Below, in pieces: positions 24,534-32,662 of a stretch of 40,664 nt of DNA. Source of the stretch: Maritimibacter sp. GTDB lineage: Bacteria; Pseudomonadota; Alphaproteobacteria; Rhodobacterales; Rhodobacteraceae. Each line of letters opens with the position of its first letter. Position 1 is the first letter of the stretch. The notes under the pieces were generated by a model. That model saw only the letters and a list, made by a program, of their open reading frames with translations, searched no databases and was not told the origin of the DNA. The translations under genes were made by a program, and so were the position numbers. The stretch covers positions 1 to 40,664 of the forward strand of contig NZNT01000018.1 in assembly GCA_002695005.1 (NCBI GenBank). Reading direction: 5' to 3'.

Positions 24534-26277
24534 GCGTCATTCCTGCCGCCATTGCCTCGCTGTAGCCGGGACGCACGCGGACGTCGACCACCGCGACGGA
24601 TCCACGGCCGACCGCGGCGATCGCCTCGGCAAATACCTCGCCCAAGTCTTCCATCCTGTCCACGGGACCGAAGGCCTCGGCCCCCTGGGCGCGCGCCATG
24701 GCGGCGATATCGATGTCCGGCTCGTCGATGGCCTGGCCTACGTGCTTGTTTTCGACGGGGCGGCCGCGGTCGCGGGCAACACGCTCCTGGTGGATTTCGT
24801 CGTTGAAGTAGGACCGGTTGTTGGCCACCACGATCAGCAAGGGCACCTCGTGATGCACGGCCGTCCATAGCGCCGTGCAGCCCATCAGGAAATCCCCGTC
24901 CCCCAGCACTGCAACCGGCAAACGCCCCTGCCCGCGCAGCGCCAAGGCAGAGCCGACCGCCATGCCGGGGCCAGAGCCGATGCCGGCACCGCCATCGTAG
25001 CCGAGGTAATCCAAGGGTGCCGCGAAGTCACATTTCTCGCCGTTCCAGCTGAGCGTCAACCGCAGGTAGCTGGGCTCATGCCCCCGCACCGCCAGGGCCA
25101 AGGCGTCTGCAAGGCTGTCGACTGAGATTTCGCCTTTCGCCCGTGGCTTGGGATCAGCGACCAAGAGCGCCTGTTCGCCCTGCTCCGCGACGTGACCGAT
25201 GTCGCAAAGCGCTTTGACCACATCATCGGGGCGCGCCAATAGCGTGAAATCCGTGGCTGGCATCGCCTGGTGGTCCAGCGACCAACCGTTCTGAAGAAAG
25301 GGCTCGAGCGTCACGTTAACCACGCGGGTCGCGCCGGGCTTCAACCCGGCCTGATCCAGTGTCCCCGCAAGGTCGACCCAGTCGAAGGAAACGACAAGAT
25401 CCGCGTCCGCGATCACCTTGCCCGCTTCGGGCGAGAGGAAGTAGCCCGGCGCTCCAGCATGCAGCGGATGGCGCGTCGGGAAGGCGGCCGCGACCTTGAT
25501 GTCGGTCACCACCCTGGCGCCGAAGCGTTCGGCCAGCGCAACCCGGCGCTCCCAGTCTCGGCCATCGCGTGAAACCCGCCCCATCAGGAAAACCGGCGCC
25601 TCTGCGCCCTCGAGCATGTCCCACAACTTTTTCGCATCCGGCGCGGCAACAGCAGGAAGCTGCGGGGCCGCGTAGCGCGCCGGGTCGGGAAGCGCCGGCA
25701 GGACATCCAGCTTTTCTTCCTGAACGCTCACGTCGAAACAGACATAGGTGGGCGCCATCGGGGGCGTGGCCGTGATCGACGCGGCGCGCAGCATGGATGC
25801 CAGCGAGGCATCAAGCGAGGCCGGCTGGTCGTCCCACTTCACGTAAGGACGCACCACCGCCGCCTGGTCCCGCGAGGTATGCAACCAGTCGATCCACGGC
25901 CGCCGCTTGGCCGCATCGACCGGTCCGGTAGCGCCGTAGACAAGCATCGGTACCCGGTCGCACCAGGCGTTATATAGTGCCATCGCCGCATGCATGAGCC
26001 CCACGTTGGCGTGCAGGATCACGCCCAGGGGTTGCTCGGTCACCTTGGCCCAGCCGTGCGCGATCGCCACTGCGTGTTCTTCATGCAGGCACAGCAGCAT
26101 CTTGGGATCACGGTTCCCCAAGTGGTTCACGATACTGTCGTGCAGACCGCGAAAGCTGGATCCCGGGTTCAGCGCGACGTAGGGCGTGCCCAGCTCACGC
26201 ATCATCAATGCGATGGCATCGCTGCCGTATACGTCGGTGGTCTCGCAAGGAACCGGGCGGTCGATTTCGTCGCGCAT
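24526..26277 (-). CDS. ThDP-dependent decarboxylase-like enzyme of the phthalate island
   Basis: A 583-residue thiamine-diphosphate enzyme of the acetolactate synthase/benzoylformate decarboxylase superfamily. The activating Glu is around 66 in CLHEEHAVAIAHGWAK, and the ThDP/Mg motif runs from GDGD at 459 to NN at 486-487. ATG 26277 was chosen because GAGGAGGATCGCCCG leads into it. A longer start at 26307 would overlap the ALDH stop (ATGA) but has no good ribosome site. It ends the operon containing ALDH and the pht genes. ThDP decarboxylase plus aldehyde dehydrogenase is the pair that turns an arylglyoxylate or arylpyruvate into an aryl acid, as in mandelate degradation. Here it could feed a 2-carboxylated substrate into phthalate, which is speculation. 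Confidence 0.85.
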   Translation of the reverse strand: MRDEIDRPVPCETTDVYGSDAIALMMRELGTPYVALNPGSSFRGLHDSIVNHLGNRDPKMLLCLHEEHAVAIAHGWAKVTEQPLGVILHANVGLMHAAMALYNAWCDRVPMLVYGATGPVDAAKRRPWIDWLHTSRDQAAVVRPYVKWDDQPASLDASLASMLRAASITATPPMAPTYVCFDVSVQEEKLDVLPALPDPARYAAPQLPAVAAPDAKKLWDMLEGAEAPVFLMGRVSRDGRDWERRVALAERFGARVVTDIKVAAAFPTRHPLHAGAPGYFLSPEAGKVIADADLVVSFDWVDLAGTLDQAGLKPGATRVVNVTLEPFLQNGWSLDHQAMPATDFTLLARPDDVVKALCDIGHVAEQGEQALLVADPKPRAKGEISVDSLADALALAVRGHEPSYLRLTLSWNGEKCDFAAPLDYLGYDGGAGIGSGPGMAVGSALALRGQGRLPVAVLGDGDFLMGCTALWTAVHHEVPLLIVVANNRSYFNDEIHQERVARDRGRPVENKHVGQAIDEPDIDIAAMARAQGAEAFGPVDRMEDLGEVFAEAIAAVGRGSVAVVDVRVRPGYSEAMAAGMTQE

Positions 26278-26303
26278 CGGGCGATCCTCCTCGGGCGCGG
26301 GCT

Positions 26304-27785
26304 TCATTGACCGCCCAGGTTGATGTGAATGTTCTTTTCGTGGGTGAAGGACATCAGTTCGCCGATACCCTCCTCGCGCCCGATCCCCGACTGCTTCACA
26401 CCGCCGAAGGGCGCGCCGAGGAAGTGGCGCCCCACCTCGTTGATCCAGACGAACCCGGCTTCGACCCGGTTCGCGGCCCGGTGCGCCGTGGAAAGATCGC
26501 GGCTCCAGATCGCGCACGTCAGCCCCACGTCGAGCCCGTTGACCTCCGACAGCATCTCGGCTTCGTCGGACCAACGTCGCACCGCCAGGACGGGACCGAA
26601 GATCTCTTCGCGGGCGATGGTCATCCCGGGGGTCACGTCGGCGAAGATCGTGGGCGCGATGAAGCAGCCGTCCTCGAGCGGCCCGTCCGTGACGGCATGG
26701 CCACCGGCCACGACACGGGCGCCTTCCTGCTTCGCGCTGTCGATGAAGCCCATGACCCGGTCGAAATGCGCCCTGCTGACCAGCGAGCCCATCGTGGTGC
26801 CTTCCTCGGTGGGAATGCCAGGCTTGAAGCGCTTTACCTTATCGGCCAGCCGCTCGACAACGGCGTCGTGCAACTCGTCGTGAAGGAACGCTCTGCTGGT
26901 CGAACCGCAGGATTGGCCGCACCAGCCGAAGTTCATCCCCGCGACGATCGCGTCCGCCACCTTGTCTGGATCACTGTCCGGATAGGCGATCAGAGCGTTC
27001 TTACCGCCAAGTTCCAGAAGTACCGGCTTTATCGTGTCGCTGGCGCCATGCATCACGGCCCGGCCCGCGCCCACCGATCCGATCAGGGTCACCTTGGCGA
27101 CGTCCCGATGCGCAGCCAGACCAGCACCCGCTTCGGTGCCACCCGGCAGAACGGAAAAAACGCCAGCGGGCAGCAAGTCCTCGACGATTTCCGCCAGCCG
27201 CAGTGCCGAAAGCGGCGCCTGGACTGGCGGCTTGATGATAACCGCATTACCTGCCGCCAGCGGCGCGGCCATCTTGCCTCCACAGAACATGAACGGATGA
27301 TTGAATGCGAGGATGCGCGCCACCACCCCCATCGGCTCTCGCGTGGTCATGTTCACCCGCTCGGGGCCCATCGGGATCGTGTCGCCCTTCATCTCGGTCA
27401 CGAGGCCGGCGAAGAATTCCATTTGCGCGGCGGCGACGCCCGCGTCCCCTCGCATCTCGGTGTAAGGATTGCCACAGTTGGCCGCGTCGATCAGCGCCAA
27501 CTCGTCGCCGTGTTCGCGCAGCCGCGCGGCGATTTCCTTGAGAATCCGGGCCCGCTCCAGCGGTGCGACATCGCGCCATTCGCGAAAGCCTGCATCCGCG
27601 GCAACCACGGCAGCATCGACGTCGGCCTGAGTGGCCACGGCGACGGGTGCCAAGGCCTTGCCGGTCGCCGGATTCACCGTGTCTTCGTAACCGCCCGCGC
27701 TCGGCTTGTGCCAGCGCCCACCGTAATAGAGATCACGGTGTTTCGGCAGCGATGCCTCGATATCGAGGCGCGATGACTCGCCCAT
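26304..27785 (-). CDS. NAD(P)-dependent aldehyde dehydrogenase
   Basis: A 493-residue ALDH-superfamily enzyme. It contains the cofactor-binding segment FNHPFMFCGGKMAAPLAAGN, with IIKPP, then GSVGAGR. The general-base Glu is E258 in LELGGK and the catalytic Cys is C293 in GQSCGSTSR. The C-terminus has FGGVKQSGIGREEG. ATG 27785 was chosen, with GGAGGAG seven bases upstream. Its closest-looking relatives are betaine- or aryl-aldehyde dehydrogenases. It is cotranscribed with the pht genes and the ThDP enzyme. Oxidation of 2-formylbenzoate to phthalate is done by an ALDH in phenanthrene degraders, so that reaction is a fair guess. Confidence 0.93.
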   Translation of the reverse strand: MGESSRLDIEASLPKHRDLYYGGRWHKPSAGGYEDTVNPATGKALAPVAVATQADVDAAVVAADAGFREWRDVAPLERARILKEIAARLREHGDELALIDAANCGNPYTEMRGDAGVAAAQMEFFAGLVTEMKGDTIPMGPERVNMTTREPMGVVARILAFNHPFMFCGGKMAAPLAAGNAVIIKPPVQAPLSALRLAEIVEDLLPAGVFSVLPGGTEAGAGLAAHRDVAKVTLIGSVGAGRAVMHGASDTIKPVLLELGGKNALIAYPDSDPDKVADAIVAGMNFGWCGQSCGSTSRAFLHDELHDAVVERLADKVKRFKPGIPTEEGTTMGSLVSRAHFDRVMGFIDSAKQEGARVVAGGHAVTDGPLEDGCFIAPTIFADVTPGMTIAREEIFGPVLAVRRWSDEAEMLSEVNGLDVGLTCAIWSRDLSTAHRAANRVEAGFVWINEVGRHFLGAPFGGVKQSGIGREEGIGELMSFTHEKNIHINLGGQ

Positions 27786-27901
27786 CACAGGTCTCCTCCC
27801 CGTTTGTCGGGCGCGCGCCCTCTCCCAGAAGCCACGCCCATGAATTTGTCGTTTCGTGCCATATCGGCCGTCGGCGACGTCGCCACGACGTCTCTGCAGG
27901 T

Positions 27902-28348
27902 TCAGACCGCCATGTCGCTCAAGAGTTGCAGGAAACGCTTTCCGGACATCACTTCACGCAGAGGCAACTTGGCTTGCTCGGCGTCCAGTTCGGCGTCGTA
28001 TGACAGCCCGCGCCCGTCCCAGAACCACCAGTAGACGATCTCGCCCTGCTTGTCGCGGATCGGCATACGGAAGGTAGGGAACGCGCTGTACGCCTCGGGC
28101 ACGGCGACGTTTTCCACGAAACTGCACGCGGCGCCAGCCTGCGCCAGAGCCCGGTCGACCGGGATCATGGCCATGAACCGGGTCTCACCCGCGACCAGGG
28201 TACCAAGATCCGCGGGACGATCTTCGTGGAGCCCGTCCAGCGCGCGAACCACTGGCGGGTAACTCGGGTGCATATGCGTGACCTGCACGTAAGCAAGTCC
28301 GCCGTCGGTGGTGATTTCCAGCACGTCTCCGGGCTTCAGTTCACTCAT
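27902..28348 (-). CDS. uncharacterised 148-residue protein of the pht operon
   Basis: I do not recognise this family with certainty. It starts MSELKPGDVLEITTDGGLAY, a small beta-barrel-like opening (KPGDVLEI..DGG.AYVQVTH) seen in Imm26-like and other SH3-fold proteins. Further on it has YWWFWDGRGL and the end GKRFLQLLSDM. It has no signal peptide and no membrane helix. It lies 12 bases after the pht5-like gene and 117 before ALDH, all leftward. Its place inside the operon suggests an accessory role in the pathway, such as an effector-binding or small enzymatic protein. Confidence 0.75.
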   Translation of the reverse strand: MSELKPGDVLEITTDGGLAYVQVTHMHPSYPPVVRALDGLHEDRPADLGTLVAGETRFMAMIPVDRALAQAGAACSFVENVAVPEAYSAFPTFRMPIRDKQGEIVYWWFWDGRGLSYDAELDAEQAKLPLREVMSGKRFLQLLSDMAV

Positions 28349-28360
28349 CTTGCACCCCTT

Positions 28361-29353
28361 TCAAAGGCTGTAGGCTTCTTGCGTCGACGGATGGAACAAC
28401 TCGTCCACCGAAACGTGTCTCGGCGACAGTCCCTGCGCGTGGTGATAGCCGAGGAACTTCTCAAGCACGTGCGCATTGCCAACGACGCCGTATGTCCAGG
28501 GGTCCTGCCCCATCAGCGCCTGCGCCCGGTTCAGGTTATCCTCGACGAAGGGCATCGTGACCTTGGTCGCCGAGGTATCCTGCAGCGCGTCCTGCGCCAG
28601 CTTTTTCGATTCCGAGAATGCCTTGAGCAGAGCGCCGGGAAGCCAAGGGTGCTGGTCCGCCAGGGTGCGGCGCACTCCGAGCACATGCATGATCGGGAAC
28701 ACTTTGGTACGTCGGTAGAAATCTTCGGCAGCGCTCACGCTGTCGGAGAACAGCCGGCCCACGTGCGGATGCCCTTCGGCAAAGCAGCGCGGCCAGCGCG
28801 GACCGATGAACCCGTCGATCTCGCCCGCTTCCAGCATGCCGTTCAGGGTGGCACCCTCCGGCGCCGCCTCAACGGTCACATCTTCCGGCAGGTCGACCTT
28901 GATCTTCTCCGGACGGCCCGGCGTGTCCATGCCGCCGCGCACCCACGTGACATCCGACGGACGCACACCGAAGTCTTCCTCTAGGATGCCACGCACCCAG
29001 ACGTTGGCCGAAAGCTGATATTCGGCGATGCCGATCCGCTTGCCCCTCAGGTCTTCCGGCTTCTCGATGCCTTTGTCGGTGCGGATGTAGACCGAGGTGT
29101 GGCGGAATGCCCGGCTCAGGAACACCGGGATCGCAACGTAGTGCGGGTCACCGCGTGCAACAGAGATGGAGTACGACGAAAGCGACAGTTCCGAAATGTC
29201 GAAGGCCTGGTGGCGGAAGGCGCGGAAGAACATCTCCTCGGGCGAAAGCAGCATCGGAACCGGGTCCACCCCGTCGATCTTGACGCGACCGTCGACGATG
29301 GCCCGGGTCCGGTCGTAGTTGCCCATGGCGAGGGAAAGGGTCAGGTCGCTCAA
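28361..29353 (-). CDS. pht5: 4,5-dihydroxyphthalate decarboxylase
   Basis: A 330-residue protein of the Pht5/OphC family, which has the fold of ABC-transporter substrate-binding proteins but acts in the cytoplasm. There is no signal peptide. Recognised segments are LSLAMGNYDRTRAIVDGRVK at the start, FDISELSLSSYS, IPVFLSRAFRHTSVYIRTDK and GIAEYQLSANVWVRGIL. It removes one carboxylate from 4,5-dihydroxyphthalate to give protocatechuate. The start is TTG 29353, overlapping the stop of the pht4-like gene and preceded by GGAGGAG eight bases upstream. Operon neighbours are the dehydrogenase and reductase of the same pathway, which strengthens the call. Confidence 0.85.
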   Translation of the reverse strand: MSDLTLSLAMGNYDRTRAIVDGRVKIDGVDPVPMLLSPEEMFFRAFRHQAFDISELSLSSYSISVARGDPHYVAIPVFLSRAFRHTSVYIRTDKGIEKPEDLRGKRIGIAEYQLSANVWVRGILEEDFGVRPSDVTWVRGGMDTPGRPEKIKVDLPEDVTVEAAPEGATLNGMLEAGEIDGFIGPRWPRCFAEGHPHVGRLFSDSVSAAEDFYRRTKVFPIMHVLGVRRTLADQHPWLPGALLKAFSESKKLAQDALQDTSATKVTMPFVEDNLNRAQALMGQDPWTYGVVGNAHVLEKFLGYHHAQGLSPRHVSVDELFHPSTQEAYSL

Positions 29354-30540
29354 GGTGTCATCTCCTCCTTATAAATTCCGCATTGGCGCGTGAGTTCGGC
29401 CGCCACGCCGGTTTCGGCCGAGTGCAGGATTGCGTGGCAAACCTCGAGGCTCGCCCGCCCCCAACGCCCCGTCTGCGCCGGAGGTTTGTTGTGCCGCACC
29501 GCGGCCACCAGCGCATCGATCACTGTCTCGCGCGGGACAGTGCTCAGTGGCGTCTCCTCGAAGTGCCGCGCGAAGTCGCCGAAAACCTCCACACCGTCGG
29601 GAGTGAGGCGCAGGTCACCCCGGTCGCAGAGCACGATGACCGGGCCGAAATGTTCATGGTGACGCGCGGTCGGCGGGGCGTCTCCGGCGCCATAGGTCCG
29701 CGTGGTCTTGAGGCGAGCCTCCGCCTCGGCGTCGAGCCCCTCGAGCGCCCTACGGGCGCGGCCGTAGACTTCCGGTGACTTGTCGCCACCGAGTTCGGCC
29801 ACATTGTTCATCCAGATGTCGCTGTCGAAGTGGGCGTATCCCGAATAGGTCAGAGTGGCGAAGGCGCCGCCATGGAAGTCCATGAGGGCGGAATAGGCGC
29901 CTTCCGTCGGACGCGTCGGGTCCCAGGCCCCTGTCATCGCCGAGACACTGCGCCCGAGTCCGCCGCAGAGTAACCGCACGATGTCGATCTGGTGGACGCC
30001 CTGGCTGAACAACACGCCACCGCCCTCTTCGGTGCGCAACTCTTCGGGTCGGCGGGGACGGTAGAGGAAATCCGTGTAGTTGAAGGCCTGCACCATCCGC
30101 ACGGCGCCCAGCGCGCCGCTGTCGATCACCGCCCGCGCCTGCAGGACCGGCGCATCAAAGCTGTGACTTGGTCCCACGATCAAGTGGACTCCGGCGTCTT
30201 CGGCCGCATTCACCATCCGATCGGCATCGTCGAGCGTGACTGCCAGGGGCTTGTCGACGAGAATGTGTTTGCCATGACGCGCCGCAGCCTCGACGTGTTC
30301 GGCATGCATCTGATGCGGGGTCGCGACATAGATTGCTTCCACCTCCGGATCGGCGGCCATCGCTTCCACGTCCGAATACCCCGTGCCGCCGAACTCCGCC
30401 TCGAAGGCATCTCGGCTCTCGGCCCGCGGCGCGGCGCAGGCCACCAGTCGCACTCGCGTATCGGCGCGGAAGGTGGGCAGCATCAACATGAATGCGCGGC
30501 CCAGGCCCGCCACGCCGATGCGGACGGCGTCAGAGGTCAA
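29350..30540 (-). CDS. pht4: Gfo/Idh/MocA dehydrogenase, phthalate dihydrodiol dehydrogenase type
   Basis: A 396-residue Gfo/Idh/MocA oxidoreductase. The N-terminal Rossmann motif is IGVAGLGRAFML (residues 8-19). EAIYVATPHQMHAEH and GKHILVDKPLAV follow, the latter with the family's EKP-like catalytic lysine as DKP. The second domain includes GGVLFSQGVHQIDIVRLL, with the usual D-x-x-H-like region. Pht4/OphB enzymes of this superfamily oxidise the cis-4,5-dihydrodiol of phthalate to 4,5-dihydroxyphthalate with NAD. The start TTG 30540 overlaps the reductase gene and follows GAGGGGG. The downstream pht5-like gene overlaps its stop. Confidence 0.82.
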   Translation of the reverse strand: MTSDAVRIGVAGLGRAFMLMLPTFRADTRVRLVACAAPRAESRDAFEAEFGGTGYSDVEAMAADPEVEAIYVATPHQMHAEHVEAAARHGKHILVDKPLAVTLDDADRMVNAAEDAGVHLIVGPSHSFDAPVLQARAVIDSGALGAVRMVQAFNYTDFLYRPRRPEELRTEEGGGVLFSQGVHQIDIVRLLCGGLGRSVSAMTGAWDPTRPTEGAYSALMDFHGGAFATLTYSGYAHFDSDIWMNNVAELGGDKSPEVYGRARRALEGLDAEAEARLKTTRTYGAGDAPPTARHHEHFGPVIVLCDRGDLRLTPDGVEVFGDFARHFEETPLSTVPRETVIDALVAAVRHNKPPAQTGRWGRASLEVCHAILHSAETGVAAELTRQCGIYKEEMTP

Positions 30541-31468
30541 GAACGAGTTCCCCCTCTTTGGCTCGCGACACGCAGATCATGATGTTTTCGGACTTCTCCT
30601 CGTCCATGAGCACCATGTCGCGATGGTCTACCTCGCCCGAGAGCAAGCGCGTCTTGCACGTGCCGCAAGTGCCGCTTTCGCACGAACTCACTGTTGCCAC
30701 GCCCGCATCACGCAGCGCCTCGAGGATCGACCGATCCTCAGGAACCGTGACGCGCTTACCGGACTTTTCGAGCACAACGTCAAATGCCTTGTCGTCTTCG
30801 CGCACCACGTCAACCGGCTTGAAGTCTTCGAAGTTCACGCGCCCCTCCGGCCAGTGGCCGGAGATCGCCTCGATCTCCTCCATCAATGGCGCGGGCCCGC
30901 AGCAATAGACATGCATGTTCTTGGGCTCTTCGAAATGGTCCCAGAAATCGTAGACCTTCTCCGGGTCGCCTTCGTCGTGATGCACCAGAAGACGATCCCC
31001 GAAAGCTGCGCGCATCTCGTCGAGGTATGCCGTGTCCTCCGGGCTGCGCGTGCAGTAGATGATATTGAAGGGCTTGCCCTCGCGATCGAGTTGCTGCGCC
31101 ATGGAGTAGATCGGCGTCACCCCGATCCCACCGGCGATCAGCAGATATTCGTTCGCCTCGCCCATGGGAAAATCATTCTCGGGCGGCTCGACACGCAGTT
31201 CCGTGCCGACGGTCGCCTCGTCGTGCATGGACGCAGATCCCCCACGCGATTCCGGCTCCCGCTTGACCGCGATCTTGTACACCTCCGGGGCGCTGCCATC
31301 ATTGATCAGCGAATACCGGCGCATCGCCTTCGATGGCGTCTCTATCGTCACGTGCGCCCCGGGCTCGAACGTCGGCAGCTCGGCACCGTCCAACGGGGCG
31401 AGCGTGAATTCGCAAATCTGCTCGGTCAACGGCCGCCGAGCTTCGACGCGCATGGTCAGATCCGTCAT
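30530..31468 (-). CDS. pht2: phthalate dioxygenase reductase-type FMN/[2Fe-2S] protein
   Basis: A 312-residue electron-transfer protein. The order is FMN domain with RYSLIND (51-57), NADH domain with AGGIGVTPIYSM (112-123) and CCGP (189-192), then a C-terminal plant-type [2Fe-2S] domain with C263, C268, C271 and C299 (CESGTCGTC). This order is that of phthalate dioxygenase reductase and vanillate demethylase reductase. It would pass electrons from NADH to the Rieske oxygenase about 10 kb away. A perfect AAGGAGGT ribosome site lies five bases before the ATG. It is the first gene of the leftward six-gene unit, whose promoter carries the palindromic operator. Confidence 0.88.
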   Translation of the reverse strand: MTDLTMRVEARRPLTEQICEFTLAPLDGAELPTFEPGAHVTIETPSKAMRRYSLINDGSAPEVYKIAVKREPESRGGSASMHDEATVGTELRVEPPENDFPMGEANEYLLIAGGIGVTPIYSMAQQLDREGKPFNIIYCTRSPEDTAYLDEMRAAFGDRLLVHHDEGDPEKVYDFWDHFEEPKNMHVYCCGPAPLMEEIEAISGHWPEGRVNFEDFKPVDVVREDDKAFDVVLEKSGKRVTVPEDRSILEALRDAGVATVSSCESGTCGTCKTRLLSGEVDHRDMVLMDEEKSENIMICVSRAKEGELVLDL

Positions 31469-31532
31469 GAACCACCTCCTTCAAGCGCTCCCGCCGAACC
31501 CCGCGTCATACGGATCGTGGGCGCCGGAGAAC

Positions 31533-31561
31533 ATATATTTAGATTGCTAATTTGTTGTCAA
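31533..31561 (-). promoter_or_regulatory. promoter of the pht2 operon with palindromic operator
   Basis: On the minus strand TTGACA (31561-31556) and ATATAT (31538-31533) are 17 bases apart, a good sigma-70-type promoter. The exact palindrome TTAGCAATCTAA (31539-31550) fills the spacer next to the -10. This is the best preserved copy and the clearest case for repression. Confidence 0.75.
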
Positions 31562-31770
31562 GAGTTATGGAAAAGTTGTTTCCGCCTATGTGTTCGCTTT
31601 TCAGTTGCTACCCTTTGACCTGAAAACGCTCTCCGCAAAACCCGGGCAAGTCCATATCACAGTGCTTCTGTGCCCGTGCGCACCATCACGAAGTCGAAGC
31701 GGGACGACCAGATGGCGTCATCGTCGATCGTGCGGTCGAACGGTGCGACGAGGGATCGTTTGAGGCCGAA

Positions 31771-32340
31771 GACGTTCACCCGGACGTCACGGTCGAATTC
31801 TCGACCCGCATTCCCTCGCAACCTCGCTCCGGCCCCGGCATCCTTCCTGCCGTCATTGAGAAGTTCCGGGGGGGGGGGGATGCTCGTTGAGAACGGCTGA
31901 TCCAACTGGATCTTCGCGCCATCGCGACACCTGAAATTGCCGAAGCCGTGCTTGCCGACGACAAGGACATGCTCCGCCAGACCCACGTTCTGCTGCACGT
32001 CACCGAACGCGTCATCTGGGCGAGCCTTTTCGAGATCCCAGCTCTGCCCGGGCTGCGGTCCCGCCCTCTGCTCACGTTCGAGAACTACACGATGTTCCTG
32101 CAGACGGTATCACGCGGACTAGGCATCGCGCTCGCGCCGGTCCAACTGATCAAAAACGACCTCGCCAAGGGTCGGCTGGTAACGGTTTCCGACATGGCGG
32201 TTAAGTCGCGTAGCGTCGGATACCTGGTCTACCAGCAGCAGATGGAGAACTACCCGCCGCTCGTCGCGTTTCGCGACTGGCTTCGGGAGACCATCGCGGA
32301 CGACATCGCAAGGACGAATGGCGGGGGCGATCGGCAATGA
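31771..32340 (+). pseudogene. LysR-family (GcvA-like) regulator remnant
   Basis: Only the effector-binding half remains. VHPDVTVEFSTRI (31774-31812) is the typical opening strand. A run of 12 G (31868-31879) and an in-frame TGA follow. From ERLIQLDLRAIATPEIAEAV the frame continues as HVLLHVTERVIWAS, then LLTFENYTMFLQTVSRGLGI and YPPLVAFRDWL to the stop at 32340. The DNA-binding domain is missing. Its place, divergent from the pht2 operon, is where a LysR activator of phthalate genes would be expected. It may be a former regulator made superfluous by the MarR protein. The last part (31948-32340) is still an open frame of 130 codons. Confidence 0.75.
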
Positions 32341-32662
32341 TCACGCGGCTCCGGCGAGGCCCTTCATGCGATTTGGGAATGAGTCGCGCATGTTCCGCCT
32401 GCGCTAGCGAAGTACGCTCGCCGCCTTTAATCGCCGCTCGCGCGCAGATACGGCAAGCTGCGCTACAACTGGAGCAACAGGATAGAAATCATGTCCGGCC
32501 GGCTCAAATAACGGAACCCCAAAAATTTCGCACTCATTTCTGATCAGTATCAGGAGTCAAGACCAGTCGGCTTGGTTGATGTTCGCTCCGTGACGGCGAG
32601 GATCGTGCTTAGTGCGTCGACGATGCCAGGGTGATAACATTGGTCTGTGCCGTAGGCGTCTC
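32341..32662. other. gap between LysR remnant and livF
   Basis: No gene, clear hairpin or repeat was seen. The stretch is the 3' side of both the rightward LysR remnant and the leftward liv operon. Confidence 0.5.

Noticed and set aside
26278-26574. N-terminal extension of the second ThDP enzyme to 682 residues
   Set aside because: The extra part overlaps the end of the ALDH gene in another frame and is Arg-rich nonsense. A good ribosome site precedes ATG 26277.
26208-27776. 522-codon open frame on the plus strand
   Set aside because: It is antisense to the ALDH gene, whose catalytic Cys and Glu motifs are clear. Its product is rich in Arg, His and Asp, as expected of a shadow frame.
28361-29353. 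Pht5-like protein considered as an ABC nitrate/taurine-type binding protein
   Set aside because: It has no signal peptide, no ABC permease or ATPase is adjacent, and it lies in an operon with pht4- and pht2-like genes, so the cytoplasmic decarboxylase of the same fold fits better.
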